Below are positions 17,504 through 26,572 of a stretch of 64,000 bases of DNA, one piece after another (the first letter of the stretch is position 1; each line of letters opens with the position of its first letter). The notes below the pieces were generated by a model. That model saw only the letters and a list, made by a program, of their open reading frames with translations, searched no databases and was not told where the DNA came from. Both the position numbers and the translations under genes were made by a program. Origin of the DNA: an uncultured Verrucomicrobiota bacterium (lineage in GTDB: Bacteria; Verrucomicrobiota; Verrucomicrobiia; Methylacidiphilales; UBA1321); assembly GCA_903863295.1 (NCBI GenBank), contig CAIPBM010000106.1:31552-95551 (forward strand). Reading direction: 5' to 3'.

Positions 17504-20500
17504 TCAAGGACTGTCAGCCTCCAGAGCGGGGTCGAGTTCCGCGTCTTTGGGCTCCGCATGTTGGTCGCGCCGACCGAAGAGCCACGTGCCCAGCCGGTCG
17601 AAGCCGAGGTAAATCACCGGCGTCGTATAGAGGGTCAGAATCTGGCTCAGGATCAATCCACCCACGATGGCGATGCCGAGTGGTCGCCGGAGTTCCGCGC
17701 CCGTGCCGGTGCCGAGCGCCAGCGGCAGTCCACCGAACATCGCCGCGAGCGTGGTCATGAGAATCGGTCGAAAACGGAGCAGACAGGCCTGGTAAATGGC
17801 CTCGACGGGCGGCAGGCCTTGATCCCGCTCCGCGTCCAGCGCAAAGTCGACCATCATGATCGCGTTCTTCTGGACAATGCCGATCAAGAGGACGATGCCA
17901 ATCAACGCAATGACATTGAGATTGTTATGAAAAAGCATGAGGGCCAGGAGCGCGCCGACTCCGGCCGAGGGGAGCGTGGAAAGAATCGTGATCGGATGAA
18001 TGTAGCTCTCATAAAGAACGCCCAGGATGATGTAGACCGTGATCATCGCCGCCAGTAGCAGCAACGGCTCGCTCGTGAGTGAGGCTTGGAAGGCTTGCGT
18101 CTCCCCTTGGTAGGCCGCGGTGATGCTGGGCGGCATGCCCAGTTCCTTCTTCGCTTTGTCGATGGCGGTAACCGCATCGCTCAAGGCCACGCCGGGTGCC
18201 AGGTTGAATGAAAGGGTAATGACGGGAAACTGACCCTGATGAGTGATGGTCAGCGGTTCGGATGTCGTCTCCCAATGGGCGAAGGAGCCCAAGGGGGCTG
18301 CGCCGGTCGTGGGATTGGAGGTTGTCGCTATACTTGCGCTCGTCGTGGTCGCGCTTGAACCGGTGGTCGCCGTGGCGCCAGTCGTTGGTGTGACGGCGGC
18401 ACCCGTCGGCGTGATGTAGATGCTGTTGAGATTACCCGGATCCTGCCGGAACTGGGGCTGCACTTCGAGGATGACATGGTACTGGTTGACCTGCGTAAAC
18501 ATGGTCGAGACCTGCCGCTGCCCGAAGGCATCGTAGAGCGTGTTATCGATCGTGGTGGTGGTCAAACCCAGCCGGGAGGCGGTATCGCGATCCAAGATAA
18601 GCGACGTACTAAGACCGGAGGTCAACTGATCGCTCGCGACATCACGCAGTTGCGGAAGCGCCTGGAGTTTTTCAACCAGTTGGGGCACCCACTTGTTCAA
18701 TTCATCCGCGTCCGGATCTTCAAGGGTGTATTGGTATTGGGTTCGGCTGACCCGCGCGCTGACCGTGAGATCCTGCACCGGTTGCATGTAGAGGGTGATT
18801 CCGGGAACGCTCGCGAGCGCCGATTGCAACCGGACAATGACATCGTTGACATTCGGGCGGCCCGATTCGAGCGGCTTCAGGCTGATCTGGATTCGTCCGC
18901 TGTTCAGCGTGGTATTCGTCCCATCGACTCCGATAAAAGAGGCTATGGTGTCGACCGCCGGATCCTTTAGAATGACTTTGACCAATTCCTGTTGCCGGGC
19001 CGACATTGCTGGAAAAGAGATGCTTTGGGCCGCTTCCGAAACCCCTTGAATCACGCCAGTATCCTGTACCGGAAAAAGTCCCTTCGGAATTTCGATATAG
19101 AGGACAATGGTGAGTACCAGGGTCGCCAGCGCGATGAGCAACACCAGAGGTTGAAAGCGAAGCACGAACTGGAGAGTGCGCCCGTAAAAGGAGATGATCG
19201 CGTTAAAGGTGTCCTCGGAATATTGATAGAGCCAGTGACGATGGGCTTTCTCGCGCACTTCCAGCATCCGCGCCGCCAGCATCGGCGTGAGGCTGAGCGA
19301 CACCACGGCGGAGATGAGAATGGTGAAGCTGAGCGTGATCGCGAATTCACGGAAAAGACGGCCCACGATGTCGCCCATGAAAAGGAGCGGAATGAGCACC
19401 GCAATCAGGGAAATGGTCAGCGCCACGATGGTGAATCCAATCTGACCCGCGCCCTTGAGTGCCGCCTGCATCGGCGACTCACCCTCCTCGATGTAGCGGA
19501 CAATGTTCTCGATCATGACAATGGCATCGTCCACCACGAATCCTGTCGAGATCGTTAGCGCCATGAGCGTCAGGTTGTTGATGCTGAAGCCAAACATGTA
19601 CATCGCCGCGAAGGTGCCGATGAGCGACAGCGGAACCGCCACCCCGGCGATAAACGTGGCGGCAAAGGTGCGAAGAAAGACGAAGATCACCCCCACGACC
19701 AGCGCGATGGTAAGGACGAGCTCAAACTTCACATCGGCCACGGACGCGCGGATGGTATTCGTGCGGTCAGTCAGGATATCGATCTTGATGGAGGGGGGGA
19801 GAGAGAGGCTCAACTTGGGAAGCAGCTTCTTGATATTATCCGTCACCCCGATGATGTTGGCCCCGGGCTGACGCTGAATATTGACGATGATGGCGGGGAT
19901 GGCCTGTTCCATGGCGGGTTGCACGGAACGAGAAAACATCCAGGCGGCCTGCTGGTTGTTTTCGACATCGTCCTTGATGTCCGCGACGTCTGAAAGGCGG
20001 ATCGGTGCGCCGTTGCGATAGGCGATCACCAGGGTGGCGTAGTCGGCACTCGTCAGGAGCTGATCGTTCGCCCCGATCTGGTAAGCCTGACTGGGGCCAT
20101 CAAAATTACCTTTGGCCTGGTTGACGTTGGCAGAGGCGATGGCCGTGCGTACGTCCTCCAGGTTCAGTCCGTAGGAAGAGAGCGCCGTCGGATTGACCTG
20201 AATCCGGACGGCCGGTTTTTGTCCTCCGACAATACTGACCAAACCCACCCCGGAGACTTGCGAAATCTTCTGCGCCAGGCGCGTATCGGCGATGTCTTCC
20301 ACCTGCGACAACGGAAGCGTCTTCGACGTGAGCGCGAGGGTCAGGATCGGGGCGTCCGCGGGATTTGATTTACTATAGATCGGCGGATTGGGCAGGTCGG
20401 TCGGAAGATAGCTCTGCGCGGCGTTGATCGATTGTTGGACCTCCTGCTCCGCCACGTCGATGTCGAGATTCAGATCAAACTGCAAGACAATGACCGAGCT

Positions 20501-20761
20501 CCCATCGGAGCTGGTTGAGGTCATCTGTTGCAAACCTGGTACTTGTCCGAACTGCCGTTCCAGCGGCGCGGTAACGGAAGATGCCATGACCTGAGGACTC
20601 GCGCCGGGATAGAACGTGACGACCTGGATCGTGGGATAGTCAACTTCCGGAAGCGCGGAAATTGGCAGTTGGGTGTAACTGACAACTCCCGCCAACAGGA
20701 TCGCGGCCATGAAGAGCGTGGTCGCAACAGGGCGCAGGATAAACGTCCGGGAAGGACTCAT
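17504..20761 (-). CDS. RND efflux pump subunit, MdtB-like, with Thr/Ala-rich insert
   Basis: A 1085-residue RND transporter paralogous to the next gene, beginning [20 protein letters not shown]. The helix-4 proton relay is present ([16 protein letters not shown]). Conserved blocks include [13 protein letters not shown] and the C-terminal [23 protein letters not shown]. It is about 45 residues longer than E. coli MdtB. The extra length is a low-complexity Thr/Ala/Ser/Gly-rich insert at about residues 782-827 (plus-strand 18280-18415) in the second periplasmic loop; the paralogous MdtC-like protein has nothing there. The pump is second in the MdtA-MdtB-MdtC-OMF order and likely pairs with the MdtC-like protein. 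Confidence 0.88.
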   Translation of the reverse strand: MSPSRTFILRPVATTLFMAAILLAGVVSYTQLPISALPEVDYPTIQVVTFYPGASPQVMASSVTAPLERQFGQVPGLQQMTSTSSDGSSVIVLQFDLNLDIDVAEQEVQQSINAAQSYLPTDLPNPPIYSKSNPADAPILTLALTSKTLPLSQVEDIADTRLAQKISQVSGVGLVSIVGGQKPAVRIQVNPTALSSYGLNLEDVRTAIASANVNQAKGNFDGPSQAYQIGANDQLLTSADYATLVIAYRNGAPIRLSDVADIKDDVENNQQAAWMFSRSVQPAMEQAIPAIIVNIQRQPGANIIGVTDNIKKLLPKLSLSLPPSIKIDILTDRTNTIRASVADVKFELVLTIALVVGVIFVFLRTFAATFIAGVAVPLSLIGTFAAMYMFGFSINNLTLMALTISTGFVVDDAIVMIENIVRYIEEGESPMQAALKGAGQIGFTIVALTISLIAVLIPLLFMGDIVGRLFREFAITLSFTILISAVVSLSLTPMLAARMLEVREKAHRHWLYQYSEDTFNAIISFYGRTLQFVLRFQPLVLLIALATLVLTIVLYIEIPKGLFPVQDTGVIQGVSEAAQSISFPAMSARQQELVKVILKDPAVDTIASFIGVDGTNTTLNSGRIQISLKPLESGRPNVNDVIVRLQSALASVPGITLYMQPVQDLTVSARVSRTQYQYTLEDPDADELNKWVPQLVEKLQALPQLRDVASDQLTSGLSTSLILDRDTASRLGLTTTTIDNTLYDAFGQRQVSTMFTQVNQYHVILEVQPQFRQDPGNLNSIYITPTGAAVTPTTGATATTGSSATTTSASIATTSNPTTGAAPLGSFAHWETTSEPLTITHQGQFPVITLSFNLAPGVALSDAVTAIDKAKKELGMPPSITAAYQGETQAFQASLTSEPLLLLAAMITVYIILGVLYESYIHPITILSTLPSAGVGALLALMLFHNNLNVIALIGIVLLIGIVQKNAIMMVDFALDAERDQGLPPVEAIYQACLLRFRPILMTTLAAMFGGLPLALGTGTGAELRRPLGIAIVGGLILSQILTLYTTPVIYLGFDRLGTWLFGRRDQHAEPKDAELDPALEADSP

Positions 20762-20781
20762 GGATTCCTTTCCGACACGGC

Positions 20782-22131
20782 TCAGTTACTGTCCATGGAA
20801 GCCGTGGCGGCCACCGGTTTGCGGCTGTCCTCTTTGTCCGAACTCTGAAGCATGACCTTGCTGCCGTTTTGCAGTTTGTCCACGCCATCCGTCACTACGA
20901 TATCGCCGGGAGAAATCCCGCTCTCGATTTCCGCGCGGTCGCCGTCCGTAGTTCCCACCACCACGGTTTTGAGGCTGACGGTTCGCTGGGCTTTGGTTTT
21001 TGAATCGGCGCTCGCCTCCTGGTCCCCTGCGGCGGGGCTGGGATCGACCACATAAACAAAGGTGCCTTGCGTGCCGTGCTGGATCGCGGCAACGGGAACA
21101 ATATCGACATCCTTCTTCGTTTCCACAAGCAAGCGGACATTAACGAACTGATTGGGAAACAACTCATTCTTCGCATTGGGAAAAATCGCTTTCAATTTGA
21201 GGGTACCCGTTGTCTGGTCAATTTGGTTATCGGTGGTGAGCAGGCTGCCCTGGGCAAGTTGCTGCTTCATGCTGCGATCAAAGGCATCCACGGGCAGGGT
21301 CTGGCCCGCGTTCAGCTTGTCGAGCACCGGTTGAATGCTGTCTTCCGGAATCGTGAAGACCACCGCGATGGGCTGAACCTGGGTGATGACCAGAAGACCG
21401 TTCGTATCCGAGGCGTGAACCTGATTCCCCTGGTCGACCAACCGCAGGCCGATCCGTCCGCTGATCGGTGCGGTGATGTTGCAGTAGGTGACATTCAACT
21501 GCGCCGTGTCGATAAGCGCCTGGTCACTATCGACCGTTCCCTGGTATTGCTTCACCAGGGCTTCCTGGGTGGCGAGTGTCTGCTGGGGAATCGAGTCTTG
21601 TTGCCAGAGCTTTTGATAACGCAGAAGGTCAAGCTTCGCATTCTCCAGTAACGCCTGGTCGTGCTCCTGTTGTGCTTTGTATTGGGCCACCTGCGCCTGA
21701 TAAGGGCGGTCGTCAATCTGGATCAGGAGATCGCCCTCCTTGACCATTTGTCCCTCCTGAAAAAGAACTTTCATCAACTGACCATCGACCCGGCTTTTCA
21801 CGGTCACCGTGTTGAGCGGCGTCACAGATCCAAGACCGGTGAGGTAGACACCGATGTCACCCAGGGTGGCCTTGGCGCCAACGACACGGATCACATCACC
21901 GGCACCGCCGTGCTTGCTTTTGGCGGAAGCGTCCGTCGCGGTGGTTGCACTGAATTTGGAATAAAAATACCACGCCGACGCTCCGATCAAGCTTAGGGCC
22001 AAAATCCAGGCAATCGCCGTACCCAAGTTCGAACTCTTTTTATGATGTACCCCCCTTGGAGCCACTGCCACTCCATCGCCATTGTGCGTTGCAGGTTTTA
22101 GAGATTTTTTATGGGTAACATTCGGAGCCAT
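20782..22131 (-). CDS. RND efflux periplasmic adaptor, MdtA-like
   Basis: A 449-residue membrane fusion protein linking the inner-membrane pump to the outer-membrane channel. The N-terminus has a basic cytoplasmic stretch, one anchor helix ([19 protein letters not shown]), then the biotinyl-lipoyl half-motif ([20 protein letters not shown]), a helical hairpin (~150-230), the second lipoyl half ([19 protein letters not shown]) and the beta-barrel and membrane-proximal domains. The C-terminal region contains an acidic spacer ([16 protein letters not shown]). It lies 20 bp before the MdtB-like gene and 36 bp after the Spy-like gene. It is anchored by a helix, not a lipid, unlike the second adaptor at 26.6 kb. 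Confidence 0.9.
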   Translation of the reverse strand: MAPNVTHKKSLKPATHNGDGVAVAPRGVHHKKSSNLGTAIAWILALSLIGASAWYFYSKFSATTATDASAKSKHGGAGDVIRVVGAKATLGDIGVYLTGLGSVTPLNTVTVKSRVDGQLMKVLFQEGQMVKEGDLLIQIDDRPYQAQVAQYKAQQEHDQALLENAKLDLLRYQKLWQQDSIPQQTLATQEALVKQYQGTVDSDQALIDTAQLNVTYCNITAPISGRIGLRLVDQGNQVHASDTNGLLVITQVQPIAVVFTIPEDSIQPVLDKLNAGQTLPVDAFDRSMKQQLAQGSLLTTDNQIDQTTGTLKLKAIFPNAKNELFPNQFVNVRLLVETKKDVDIVPVAAIQHGTQGTFVYVVDPSPAAGDQEASADSKTKAQRTVSLKTVVVGTTDGDRAEIESGISPGDIVVTDGVDKLQNGSKVMLQSSDKEDSRKPVAATASMDSN

Positions 22132-22167
22132 AGAGGAGATTCTGGATACCGTCCCGACAACTAAAAA

Positions 22168-22596
22168 CTACTTCGCTCCTGCCGCTGTTGAATTGCAGTC
22201 GAGCGACAAGAGATTGCTGATCTGCTTCCTTCGTTCCGCCGTGGCCTTGAGATAGGCGTCACGGTGTTCCGGGGTGAGTTGTTCGGCTATTTTTTGGTGG
22301 TAAGTGTCGAGTGTCGTCAGCATGTCTGCGCCAAATTGATGACGGATTTGGGAAACGTGCTGGGCCATTTCCTTCAGCAGTGGCTGGATACGCTCCAGTT
22401 CCTCAGGGTTGAGATTGTACTCCTTGGCATATTTTTGATTGAGCCGCGCCACGATGACACTATCCGGGTCATTCGTTTTGCTCATGAATTGGATCAGCTT
22501 CGTGTCAGTTAAATCCCACATGACCAGGACGCCCACGGCGCTCCCGATTAGGAAAACTCCTGCGAACTCCGCGACGATTTTACGAGTGGGGCGCAT
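22168..22596 (-). CDS. Membrane-anchored periplasmic protein, Spy/CpxP-like
   Basis: A 142-residue protein with one N-terminal membrane anchor (VAEFAGVFLIGSAVGVLVMW) and an all-helical, charged extracytoplasmic part. The segment NLNPEELERIQPLLKEMAQHVSQIR, followed about 30 residues later by EQLTPEHRDAYLKATAERRKQI, recalls the LTxxQ helical hairpins of Spy, CpxP and periplasmic metal-sensor proteins, but similarity is by layout only. It is third in the operon led by an ECF sigma factor and directly precedes the efflux adaptor. A role as chaperone or stress sensor for the sigma factor is an inference from position. Confidence 0.6.
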   Translation of the reverse strand: MRPTRKIVAEFAGVFLIGSAVGVLVMWDLTDTKLIQFMSKTNDPDSVIVARLNQKYAKEYNLNPEELERIQPLLKEMAQHVSQIRHQFGADMLTTLDTYHQKIAEQLTPEHRDAYLKATAERRKQISNLLSLDCNSTAAGAK

Positions 22597-22603
22597 CGGT
22601 GTC

Positions 22604-22909
22604 TCAGGCCAGGGGAACGTCGTCGGCTTGAAAAACGGAGTTTAGACCCGGTTCCAGGTCATAGCGATCTTGAAGTTGCACGCCGATCGTAAAACCGCCC
22701 GCGGCAACCAGGATCGCAAACGCAGCAAAAAGCGCCCTGAGACCGATTCGCTCCAGCAACTCGCGCTCTCCTTTTTCTTCCCGGAGCCGCGCCAGGGTAC
22801 TGGTCACAAATCCATATGGAGGAGTTGATTCTTCGGCAAAAGTGGAACTACTGCGAGCGAGCAAGGCCTGCCACCGGGCATCGGCATGAGAGTTCGGATC
22901 GATATTCAT
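22604..22909 (-). CDS. Small single-pass membrane protein, possible anti-sigma factor
   Basis: A 101-residue protein. About 60 hydrophilic residues (MNIDPNSHADARWQALLARS...) lead to one membrane helix (ALFAAFAILVAAGGFTIGV) and a short extracytoplasmic tail. Its start overlaps the sigma factor stop by 4 bp (ATGA), the classic arrangement for an anti-sigma factor. No zinc-binding HxxxCxxC motif is visible, so it is not an ordinary ZAS-type anti-sigma. The cytoplasmic domain is short and unrecognised, and the assignment rests on gene position and topology alone. Confidence 0.5.
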   Translation of the reverse strand: MNIDPNSHADARWQALLARSSSTFAEESTPPYGFVTSTLARLREEKGERELLERIGLRALFAAFAILVAAGGFTIGVQLQDRYDLEPGLNSVFQADDVPLA

Positions 22910-23484
22910 GGGCGTTTTTCCAGAGTTTGTATGTGTTTGCGAAGTTGAGCGCGCACGCGAAAGAGGCGCATTTTGATTTTAGAAATTCCCCATCCGGTAA
23001 GCTTTGAGATTTCCTCAAGCGAGCGCCCTTCCAAATCGACTTGAAGGATCAAGGTTCGATCTTCTGGCTCTAAAGTGGATAGCAGCTTGTCGACCAAATC
23101 ACGAGCCTGAATGGCCTCTGAAGCATCAGAAGTTGTACTACCAAGCCAAGCCGAATCAAAGGCCTTCGATTCTTCCGGCGTCAGATCGGTCCAGCGAATT
23201 TCCGGCCGGATCTTCTGCGCCCGCAAGCGATCCAGACAAGTCGTCAGGGCCAGACGCGAAACCCAATGGGTCATCGGCGCATCGCCTTTGTACTGGTGGA
23301 GGCGGGAAAACGTCTTCATCAAAATTTCCTGGATGACATCGTCTTCGTGGTCGCGACGGGGAAGGTTCGTGCGGACGATCCGGGAGATGACCGGATAGAG
23401 ATGCTCGATAAGCTGCTCTGCGGCACTTTCATCGCCTTCCTGCCACCGCTGCAGGCAACGGGCGACGTCGATTGGTGAATCCAT
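22906..23484 (-). CDS. ECF-type RNA polymerase sigma factor
   Basis: A 192-residue sigma-70 family protein containing only regions 2 and 4. Region 2 includes DHEDDVIQEILMKTFSRLHQYKGDAPMTHWVSRLALTTC, with the expected acidic block and tryptophan. Region 4 includes a helix-turn-helix (GRSLEEISKLTGWGISKIKMRLFRVRAQLRKH). It heads a tight minus-strand run with a small membrane protein, a Spy-like protein, an MdtABC-type pump, an outer-membrane factor and ribD. It probably activates its own operon in response to an envelope stress. No clear GGAAC-type autoregulatory promoter was found upstream by eye. Confidence 0.88.
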   Translation of the reverse strand: MDSPIDVARCLQRWQEGDESAAEQLIEHLYPVISRIVRTNLPRRDHEDDVIQEILMKTFSRLHQYKGDAPMTHWVSRLALTTCLDRLRAQKIRPEIRWTDLTPEESKAFDSAWLGSTTSDASEAIQARDLVDKLLSTLEPEDRTLILQVDLEGRSLEEISKLTGWGISKIKMRLFRVRAQLRKHIQTLEKRP

Positions 23485-23843
23485 TCTGTTGCTACTTTAG
23501 GCATGGATAGGTGGAAACGATAGTCGATTTGCATGGGCTTGAATGGAGAAGGGGAGTCGTAGCTGAACGCCAGCAAGGAAACTTGTATTATAGACTTGAT
23601 GGGAATGATCAGACCCAAAATATCCTCAGCATTGAGCCCATGATTCACGATGCAATAATACTTAATAAATAGGTCTGTCTAGGCAGGTGACAGTTGATCC
23701 TCGCTGCCATCACTTGTCATGACGTTGGAATGGCCGGAATAGTCACCGATTCCCCACCGCGAACCTCAACTTTCTTTTCTGTAATTGAGGTCATTTCAAA
23801 TCGCATTGACCTTACTTGCTCACTTCATCAGGCTACATCCCCT
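23485..23843. other. Divergent intergenic region, no gene seen
   Basis: This 359-bp, comparatively AT-rich spacer separates the sigma factor gene (minus) from the YghZ-like reductase gene (plus). It must hold the promoters of both. An open frame in phase with the reductase runs back to 23694, but its translation is unlike the family and is not counted as coding. No convincing hairpin, repeat or operator was identified. Confidence 0.5.
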
Positions 23844-24833
23844 ATGAGTCACCAGCCCGATGCGTCCCGGTATGACAAAATGCAGTATCAGCGTTGCGGC
23901 AAAAGCGGATTGCAACTTCCCCGCCTATCACTCGGGCTTTGGCATAACTTTGGCGATGTCGATTCCCTGCAAAACATGCGGCACCTGATCCGGCATGCTT
24001 TCGATCTCGGCATTACTCACTTTGACCTGGCCAATAATTATGGCCCGCCGCCCGGCTCGGCGGAGATCAATTTTGGCCGCATTCTTCGGGAAGATCTCGC
24101 TGCTTATCGCGACGAAATGATCATCTCCAGCAAAGCGGGCTACTGGATGTATCCGGGGCCTTATGGGGAGTGGGGATCGCGCAAGTATCTTCTCGCCAGT
24201 CTCGACCAGAGCCTGAAGCGCATGGGCCTCGACTATGTCGATATTTTTTATCATCACCGCCCCGATCCGAATACGCCCCTGGAGGAAACCATGGGTGCTC
24301 TTGATCACGCCGTACGCCAAGGCAAGGCGCTCTATGCCGGTATCTCCAATTACAAGCCGGAAGAAACCCGGAAGGCTGCCGCCATCCTGCGCAAGCTGGG
24401 GACACCCTGCCTGATCCATCAGCCGGTCTATAACATGCTGGATCGCTGGATCGAGGACGGCCTGACTTCCGTTCTGGAGGAGGAAGGAATCGGCTGTATT
24501 CCATTTTCGCCTTTGGCCCAGGGCCAACTGACCGACCGCTACCTGAAGGATATTCCCAAGGACTCCCGTGCGGGCAAGGGCGGTTTTCTCAAGAGCCCGG
24601 ACGTGGAAAAAAATCTGCCGAAGGTTCGGTTGCTTAACTCCGTGGCGGAGAAGCGGGGGCAGCCCCTGGCGGAAATGGCCTTGGCGTGGATTCTGCGCTT
24701 GCCAGCCGTGACCTCCGCCCTGATCGGCGCGAGTTCCACCGCGCAGCTCGATACCAATGTGAAGGTCTTGCAGCGGCTCGATTTTTCCCCGGATGAACTG
24801 GCCGAGATTGACCGGATTTTGAAGACTCCCTGA
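23844..24833 (+). CDS. Aldo/keto reductase, YghZ-like (L-glyceraldehyde 3-phosphate reductase family)
   Basis: A 329-residue NADPH-dependent reductase. The ATG at 23844 is chosen because family similarity begins at YQRCGKSGLQLPRLSLGLWHNFG, shortly after it. The tetrad is present: Asp61 and Tyr66 in FDLANNYGP, Lys97 in ISSKAGY and the histidine in FYHHRPD (about 137-138). The stretches SAEINFGRILREDL and YHHRPDPNTPLEETMGAL closely follow E. coli YghZ, which detoxifies L-glyceraldehyde 3-phosphate and methylglyoxal. It is not closely related to the other aldo/keto reductase at 4.1 kb. It is apparently monocistronic, followed by a family A repeat. Confidence 0.85.
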   Translation: MSHQPDASRYDKMQYQRCGKSGLQLPRLSLGLWHNFGDVDSLQNMRHLIRHAFDLGITHFDLANNYGPPPGSAEINFGRILREDLAAYRDEMIISSKAGYWMYPGPYGEWGSRKYLLASLDQSLKRMGLDYVDIFYHHRPDPNTPLEETMGALDHAVRQGKALYAGISNYKPEETRKAAAILRKLGTPCLIHQPVYNMLDRWIEDGLTSVLEEEGIGCIPFSPLAQGQLTDRYLKDIPKDSRAGKGGFLKSPDVEKNLPKVRLLNSVAEKRGQPLAEMALAWILRLPAVTSALIGASSTAQLDTNVKVLQRLDFSPDELAEIDRILKTP

Positions 24834-24862
24834 GCTACTTTTCAAATCCGCAGAAGCCATTC

Positions 24863-24936
24863 TTCACACGAGGCACGGAGTTCACGGAGAAGGGAACATG
24901 GATTCTTACTCCGTGTTCTCCGTGCCTCCGTGTGAA
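24863..24936. repeat. Palindromic intergenic repeat, family A copy 2
   Basis: Arms 24863-24889 and 24909-24936 are inverted copies of one another and match the arms at 5251-5327, apart from one missing base in the left arm and two changed bases. It lies in the convergent gap between the YghZ-like reductase and the PAP2 phosphatase, where a strong hairpin could terminate or protect transcripts from both sides. Confidence 0.85.
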
Positions 24937-24964
24937 ATTCTGCCTCTAAATTTACACAGATCGT

Positions 24965-25645
24965 TTAGCTCAAACCATCGACTGGACCCATTCTGGCGAA
25001 GCTAGGTGATTCCCAGAGAGGAAAGAGCAGGGGATGACGGGCGTAAAGTTCAGGACATTTTTGCGGCGCGTAACGTCGCCAAAGCCAGGACGCGCCCCTG
25101 CAGATAAAATAAGCGTAAACAATCGCCACGATCCAGGAACCGAGAATATCGCTCGGATAATGGGAGGCCGTGTAAATCCGCGAGTAGCTGACCAGCGCCG
25201 CCCACGGCCAGAGAAAGAGTGCCCAGCGCCCAAAAATCGCGCAGCCAATCATCGCCAGCGCCACGTTATTACAGGCATGGCCCGACGTGAAGGAGCGCCC
25301 TTTGCGCACGGTCTTCGGAACAGATTCGGTTACTCCCTTGACGGTCACGACACGAAGATGGGGTTCGGTTTCGTTGGGTCTCGGGCGATGAATGGCGAGC
25401 TTGAAACCCCAGTCGATCATGCCATCGCCAATGATCAGGCAGGCCGCCATCAGCACGAGAAAAAGTCGCGCCCGGAAACCGCCGAAAATCAAAGCCAGAA
25501 CTGCGGTCACCGTAACCGGAATACGCCACGAATCCCAGTCACTAACGTAGGCCATCACCGGGTCGAGGTGTGGTCCGCTCCACGTCTGATTGATCAGATA
25601 GAGCAACTGCAGATCAAGCGAATGGAACCAGGCAAGCATCGGCAT
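24965..25645 (-). CDS. PAP2-family membrane phosphatase
   Basis: A 226-residue polytopic membrane protein with the three phosphatase motifs of the type 2 phosphatidic acid phosphatase family in order: KLAIHRPRP (K-x6-RP), SFTSGHA (PSGH-like) and SRIYTASHYPSD (SR-x5-H-x3-D). About five or six hydrophobic helices surround them, and the catalytic residues would face the periplasm. Relatives dephosphorylate undecaprenyl pyrophosphate, phosphatidylglycerophosphate or lipid A; which one cannot be told here. The C-terminal ~35 residues beyond the last helix are unrelated to the core. It is on its own on the minus strand, with the lipoprotein gene 62 bp upstream possibly in the same unit. Confidence 0.85.
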   Translation of the reverse strand: MPMLAWFHSLDLQLLYLINQTWSGPHLDPVMAYVSDWDSWRIPVTVTAVLALIFGGFRARLFLVLMAACLIIGDGMIDWGFKLAIHRPRPNETEPHLRVVTVKGVTESVPKTVRKGRSFTSGHACNNVALAMIGCAIFGRWALFLWPWAALVSYSRIYTASHYPSDILGSWIVAIVYAYFICRGASWLWRRYAPQKCPELYARHPLLFPLWESPSFARMGPVDGLS

Positions 25646-25707
25646 GGCTCAAATTAGATTGGCCCGGCAAGAGAGCAAGCTACGATCACGCGGGAAGGGA
25701 TAAACCC

Positions 25708-26358
25708 TTAGTTACCCACGTAAGGAGCGAGAATATCGGCGATCTCCCGGCAGGTGCGGGTCGTGTCGAGCTTGAGTCCGGAACCGAGTCCCGAGAGAGT
25801 CGAAACCGGTTCGCCCAAGGCGCTCAAACCAGCCGGAGCCGATCCGCTGCCGGCACCGGTGCCATGCTGGGGATCAGGTACGCCCGTGCGGAAGGAAAGG
25901 AGATATTCCGTTTTGGAAATGCTGAGGTCATAGACATAGACCTTGGTTTCCAGGGTCGTTTCACCCGCCCCACCACCGATGCCCGTGCGGAGCGCGCGGC
26001 TACCCTGGTCAACAACAATGAATTCACCGGCAACGAGCCAGCCGTGATCGGGGAGATCGTCGACCCAGCGCTGTTGTGCCGGCGCCAGCTTCAAAAGCCG
26101 GGTTTCCAACTGCTCGGCAAAATTGGTTTGGAAAGAGCGCTTAAAGTCAACCAGATCAATGCCTTCCCGCCCGACCAACCAGCGGCCCGTATTGATATCA
26201 AAGGGCGCAATCATGATGACCGGAGGGTGCGGGGTCAGCTTGACGTCGGAGCTGGGCAGTGGAGCGGTGTGAATCGAACCTGTGCAGCCCGTGAGGAACA
26301 GCGCGGTCGCTACCGCCATGAACGTGACGCTGGCGAAGAGTGCGACGATGCGTGGCAT
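25708..26358 (-). CDS. Putative lipoprotein, DUF4410-like
   Basis: A 216-residue exported protein. The N-terminal signal ends in the lipobox-like LFLTGC, after which the protein begins TGSIHTAPLP. The mature part has IMIAPFDINTG, then a segment with a conserved-looking GWLVAGEFIVVDQGSRALRT, GIGGGAGETTLETKVYVYDL and STLSGLGSGL. This alternating small-residue pattern resembles DUF4410 domain lipoproteins, whose function is unknown. The 214-bp AT-rich spacer upstream is shared with the divergent AcrA-like gene. Confidence 0.65.
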   Translation of the reverse strand: MPRIVALFASVTFMAVATALFLTGCTGSIHTAPLPSSDVKLTPHPPVIMIAPFDINTGRWLVGREGIDLVDFKRSFQTNFAEQLETRLLKLAPAQQRWVDDLPDHGWLVAGEFIVVDQGSRALRTGIGGGAGETTLETKVYVYDLSISKTEYLLSFRTGVPDPQHGTGAGSGSAPAGLSALGEPVSTLSGLGSGLKLDTTRTCREIADILAPYVGN

Positions 26359-26572
26359 GAGTAGCCTTTACCCGAAAAAGGGGTCTTAGCGCAAGAGAAT
26401 TTACATTGAATTATGGAAAATCTAATCGAAAGGCGATTTTATCTTCCTTTTGCTTCTCACGAATCCACTTTATTAAGCTGAATTTTTTGAGATTCAACAG
26501 TCTTATATTTCCTTTGCTAATGCCGTGACGGTTTGCCTAAGCTGACTCGCCTTTGGCAATCCCTAAACAGCT

